From Bradyrhizobium lablabi (GTDB lineage Bacteria; Pseudomonadota; Alphaproteobacteria; Rhizobiales; Xanthobacteraceae), in assembly GCF_018131005.1 (NCBI RefSeq), contig NZ_JAFCJK010000006.1:124001-188000 (forward strand): 64,000 nucleotides of DNA, written 5' to 3'. Of the stretch, positions 62,447 to 64,000 are shown one piece after another (position 1 is the first letter of the stretch; the number at the start of each line of letters is the position of its first letter). The notes below the pieces were generated by a model. It saw only the letters and a list, made by a program, of their open reading frames with translations. It was not told where the DNA came from and searched no databases. Both the position numbers and the translations under genes were made by a program.

Positions 62447-63415
62447 ATGGCACGCGACAAGATTGCTTTGATTGGCTCCGGTCAGATCGGCGGAACGCTG
62501 GCGCACCTCGTCGGCCTCAAGGAACTCGGCGACGTCGTGCTGTTCGACATCGCCGAGGGCGTGCCGCAGGGCAAAGCACTCGACATCGCGCAGTCGTCGC
62601 CGGTCGATGGCTTCGACTCCAATCTCGCGGGCGCCAATTCCTATGAGGCGCTCGACGGCGCCAAGGTCTGCATCGTCACCGCCGGCGTGCCGCGCAAGCC
62701 CGGCATGAGCCGCGACGATCTGCTCAGCATCAATCTCAAGGTCATGGAGCAGGTCGGAGCCGGCATCAAGAAGTATGCGCCCGACGCGTTCGTCATCTGC
62801 ATCACGAATCCGCTCGATGCGATGGTGTGGGCGTTGCAGAAGGCTTCGGGACTGCCGCACAAGAAGGTCGTCGGCATGGCCGGCGTGCTCGACTCCGCGC
62901 GCTTCCGCTATTTCCTCGCTGACGAATTCAACGTGTCGGTCGAAGACGTCACTGCCTTCGTGCTGGGCGGCCATGGCGACACCATGGTGCCGTTGACCCG
63001 CTACTCCACCGTCGCCGGCATTCCGCTGCCCGACCTGGTCAAGATGGGCTGGACCTCGCAGGCCCGGATCGACGAGATCGTTGATCGCACCCGCAATGGC
63101 GGCGCCGAGATCGTCAACCTGCTCAAGACAGGCTCCGCCTTCTACGCGCCGGCCGCGTCCGCGATCATGATGGCCGAGAGCTATCTCAAGGACAAGAAAC
63201 GTGTGCTCCCCTGCGCGGCCTATCTCAACGGAGAGTACAACGTAAAGGACATGTATGTCGGCGTCCCGGTCGTGATCGGATCAAAGGGTGTCGAGCGCAT
63301 CGTCGAAATCGAACTGTCGGGAAAGGACCGCGAGGCTTTCGACAAGTCGGTCGGCGCGGTGCAAGGGCTTGTCGACGCCTGCAAGAAGATCGCTCCGGAC
63401 CTGCTCGGCAAGTAA
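62447..63415 (+). CDS. mdh: malate dehydrogenase
   Basis: An LDH-like MDH of 322 residues making oxaloacetate from malate with NAD+. Seen: KIALIGSGQIGGTLAHLV (5-22), FDIAEGVPQGKALDIAQ with the Asp that selects NAD, TAGVPRKPGMSRDDLLSIN (Arg of the substrate loop), ITNPLDAMVWALQK and VLGGHGDTMVPL with the catalytic His. AAAGGA precedes the ATG. It begins the TCA gene block mdh-sucC and onward. Confidence 0.98.
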   Translation: MARDKIALIGSGQIGGTLAHLVGLKELGDVVLFDIAEGVPQGKALDIAQSSPVDGFDSNLAGANSYEALDGAKVCIVTAGVPRKPGMSRDDLLSINLKVMEQVGAGIKKYAPDAFVICITNPLDAMVWALQKASGLPHKKVVGMAGVLDSARFRYFLADEFNVSVEDVTAFVLGGHGDTMVPLTRYSTVAGIPLPDLVKMGWTSQARIDEIVDRTRNGGAEIVNLLKTGSAFYAPAASAIMMAESYLKDKKRVLPCAAYLNGEYNVKDMYVGVPVVIGSKGVERIVEIELSGKDREAFDKSVGAVQGLVDACKKIAPDLLGK

Positions 63416-63429
63416 TTTGCTCTAGCAAT

Positions 63430-63463
63430 CGCCCGATAGTTCGATCCAATCGGCTATCGGGCG
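63430..63463. terminator. hairpin between mdh and sucC
   Basis: CGCCCGATAG (63430-63439) and CTATCGGGCG (63454-63463) form a perfect 10-bp stem with a 14-base loop. It is followed by CAAAGTTTTG rather than a pure T-run, so it is a weak terminator or an mRNA-end stabiliser. It could make mdh message more abundant than sucC message. Confidence 0.6.
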
Positions 63464-63582
63464 CAAAGTTTTGAAATTTCCTTGAGTTTTGTGGTTGCGT
63501 GCACTTTGGTATATGGTATGCCAGTCACAAAGCTGAAATAGGTCGGCAGAATTCGCCGCGCGAGGGTTTGGAGCGTCCGTTC

Positions 63583-64000
63583 ATGAATATCCACGAATAC
63601 CAGGCCAAGGCCCTGCTGCATGAATTCGGCGTGCCGATCTCCCGCGGTGTGCCGGTACTGTCGCCGGCCGAGTCCGAGGCGGCAGCCAAGCAGCTTCCCG
63701 GCCCGATCTGGGTCGTGAAAAGTCAGATTCACGCCGGCGGCCGTGGCAAGGGCAAGTTCAAGGAAGCCTCCGCCGGTGACAAGGGCGGCGTGCGCATCGC
63801 CAAATCGGTCGCCGAGGTCAATGAATTCGCCAAGCAGATGCTCGGCGCGACTCTGGTCACGGTGCAGACCGGTCCGCACGGAAAGCAGGTCAACCGCCTT
63901 TACATCGAGGAAGGCTCCGAGATCGACAAGGAGTTCTATCTGTCGATCCTGGTCAACCGTGAGACCAGCGAAGTCTCCTTCGTGGTCTCGACCGAAGGCG
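63583..64000 (+). CDS. sucC: succinyl-CoA synthetase beta subunit (5' part)
   Basis: The first 139 codons are present; the gene runs off the window. It begins MNIHEYQAKALLHEFGVPIS, the conserved SucC N-terminus, with the ATP-grasp region WVVKSQIHAGGRGKGKFKEA and VRIAKSVAEVNEFAKQMLG, then LYIEEGSEIDKEFYLSIL. SucC with SucD couples succinyl-CoA hydrolysis to nucleotide phosphorylation. No TAA/TAG/TGA interrupts the visible part. It follows mdh by 167 bases, including a hairpin. Confidence 0.97.
   Translation, partial: MNIHEYQAKALLHEFGVPISRGVPVLSPAESEAAAKQLPGPIWVVKSQIHAGGRGKGKFKEASAGDKGGVRIAKSVAEVNEFAKQMLGATLVTVQTGPHGKQVNRLYIEEGSEIDKEFYLSILVNRETSEVSFVVSTEG

Overview
The window looks like chromosomal DNA of a Bradyrhizobium-type alphaproteobacterium (Bradyrhizobium/Rhodopseudomonas group). 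This is inferred from high G+C, gene order (sdhCDAB; rpsP-rimM-trmD-rplS beside ffh and leuC; ccmABCDG next to acnA; mdh followed by sucC) and intergenic palindromic repeats that I recognise from memory as typical of Bradyrhizobiaceae. No search was run. No rRNA, tRNA, CRISPR array or intact insertion sequence was seen.

Region 1 (1-6600) is accessory. Two paralogous 86-89 residue genes with matching upstream DNA, in the same orientation, bracket a DNA-damage group: a SRAP/YedK-like abasic-site protein, two tandem CxxC-domain proteins, a YfcE-like phosphoesterase with an Asp-to-Asn change at a metal ligand, and DNA polymerase IV (DinB). An 850-base stretch with no convincing gene follows. Then comes a Fic AMP-transferase with a C-terminal winged helix and a palindrome in front of its start, and three tandem 19-bp repeats.

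Region 2 (6600-31500) is mostly metabolic core: succinate dehydrogenase, a LysR regulator divergent from a TauE/SafE permease, malonyl-CoA synthetase divergent from an SDR, a fasciclin protein, a cytochrome b561 with a Tat-exported molybdopterin protein, leuB, asd, a beta-carbonic anhydrase, a CitE-like lyase, leuD, three small secreted proteins (one ending in eight histidines) and a chemotaxis receptor.

Region 3 (31500-46260) holds leuC, the ribosome/SRP block (rplS, trmD, rimM, rpsP, ffh), an MBL hydrolase, a SIMPL/GyrI-like envelope pair, dapF-mtaB, a DUF2336 protein, an RluA-type enzyme, ftsY and a YciB-like protein. Ffh and FtsY, the two GTPases of co-translational membrane targeting, lie about 8 kb apart.

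Region 4 (46260-64000) starts with a long structured non-coding element. Next come the cytochrome c maturation genes ccmG-D-C-B-A and, divergently, acnA. A probable minus-strand small RNA, DUF1223, DUF2794, a GNAT enzyme, a Bax-inhibitor protein and a ybbP-ybbA/tesA divergent cluster follow. thpR, zapE, mdh and the start of sucC close the window. The sdh, acnA, mdh and sucC genes supply much of the TCA cycle; leuBCD, asd and dapF supply leucine and lysine/threonine/peptidoglycan precursors. Repeat families mark many gene borders, several as related pairs. The most interesting unexplained signals are the 46.4-46.8 kb element, the 53.9-54.1 kb putative RNA, the 19-bp tandem repeats and the duplicated units around the DNA-repair island.
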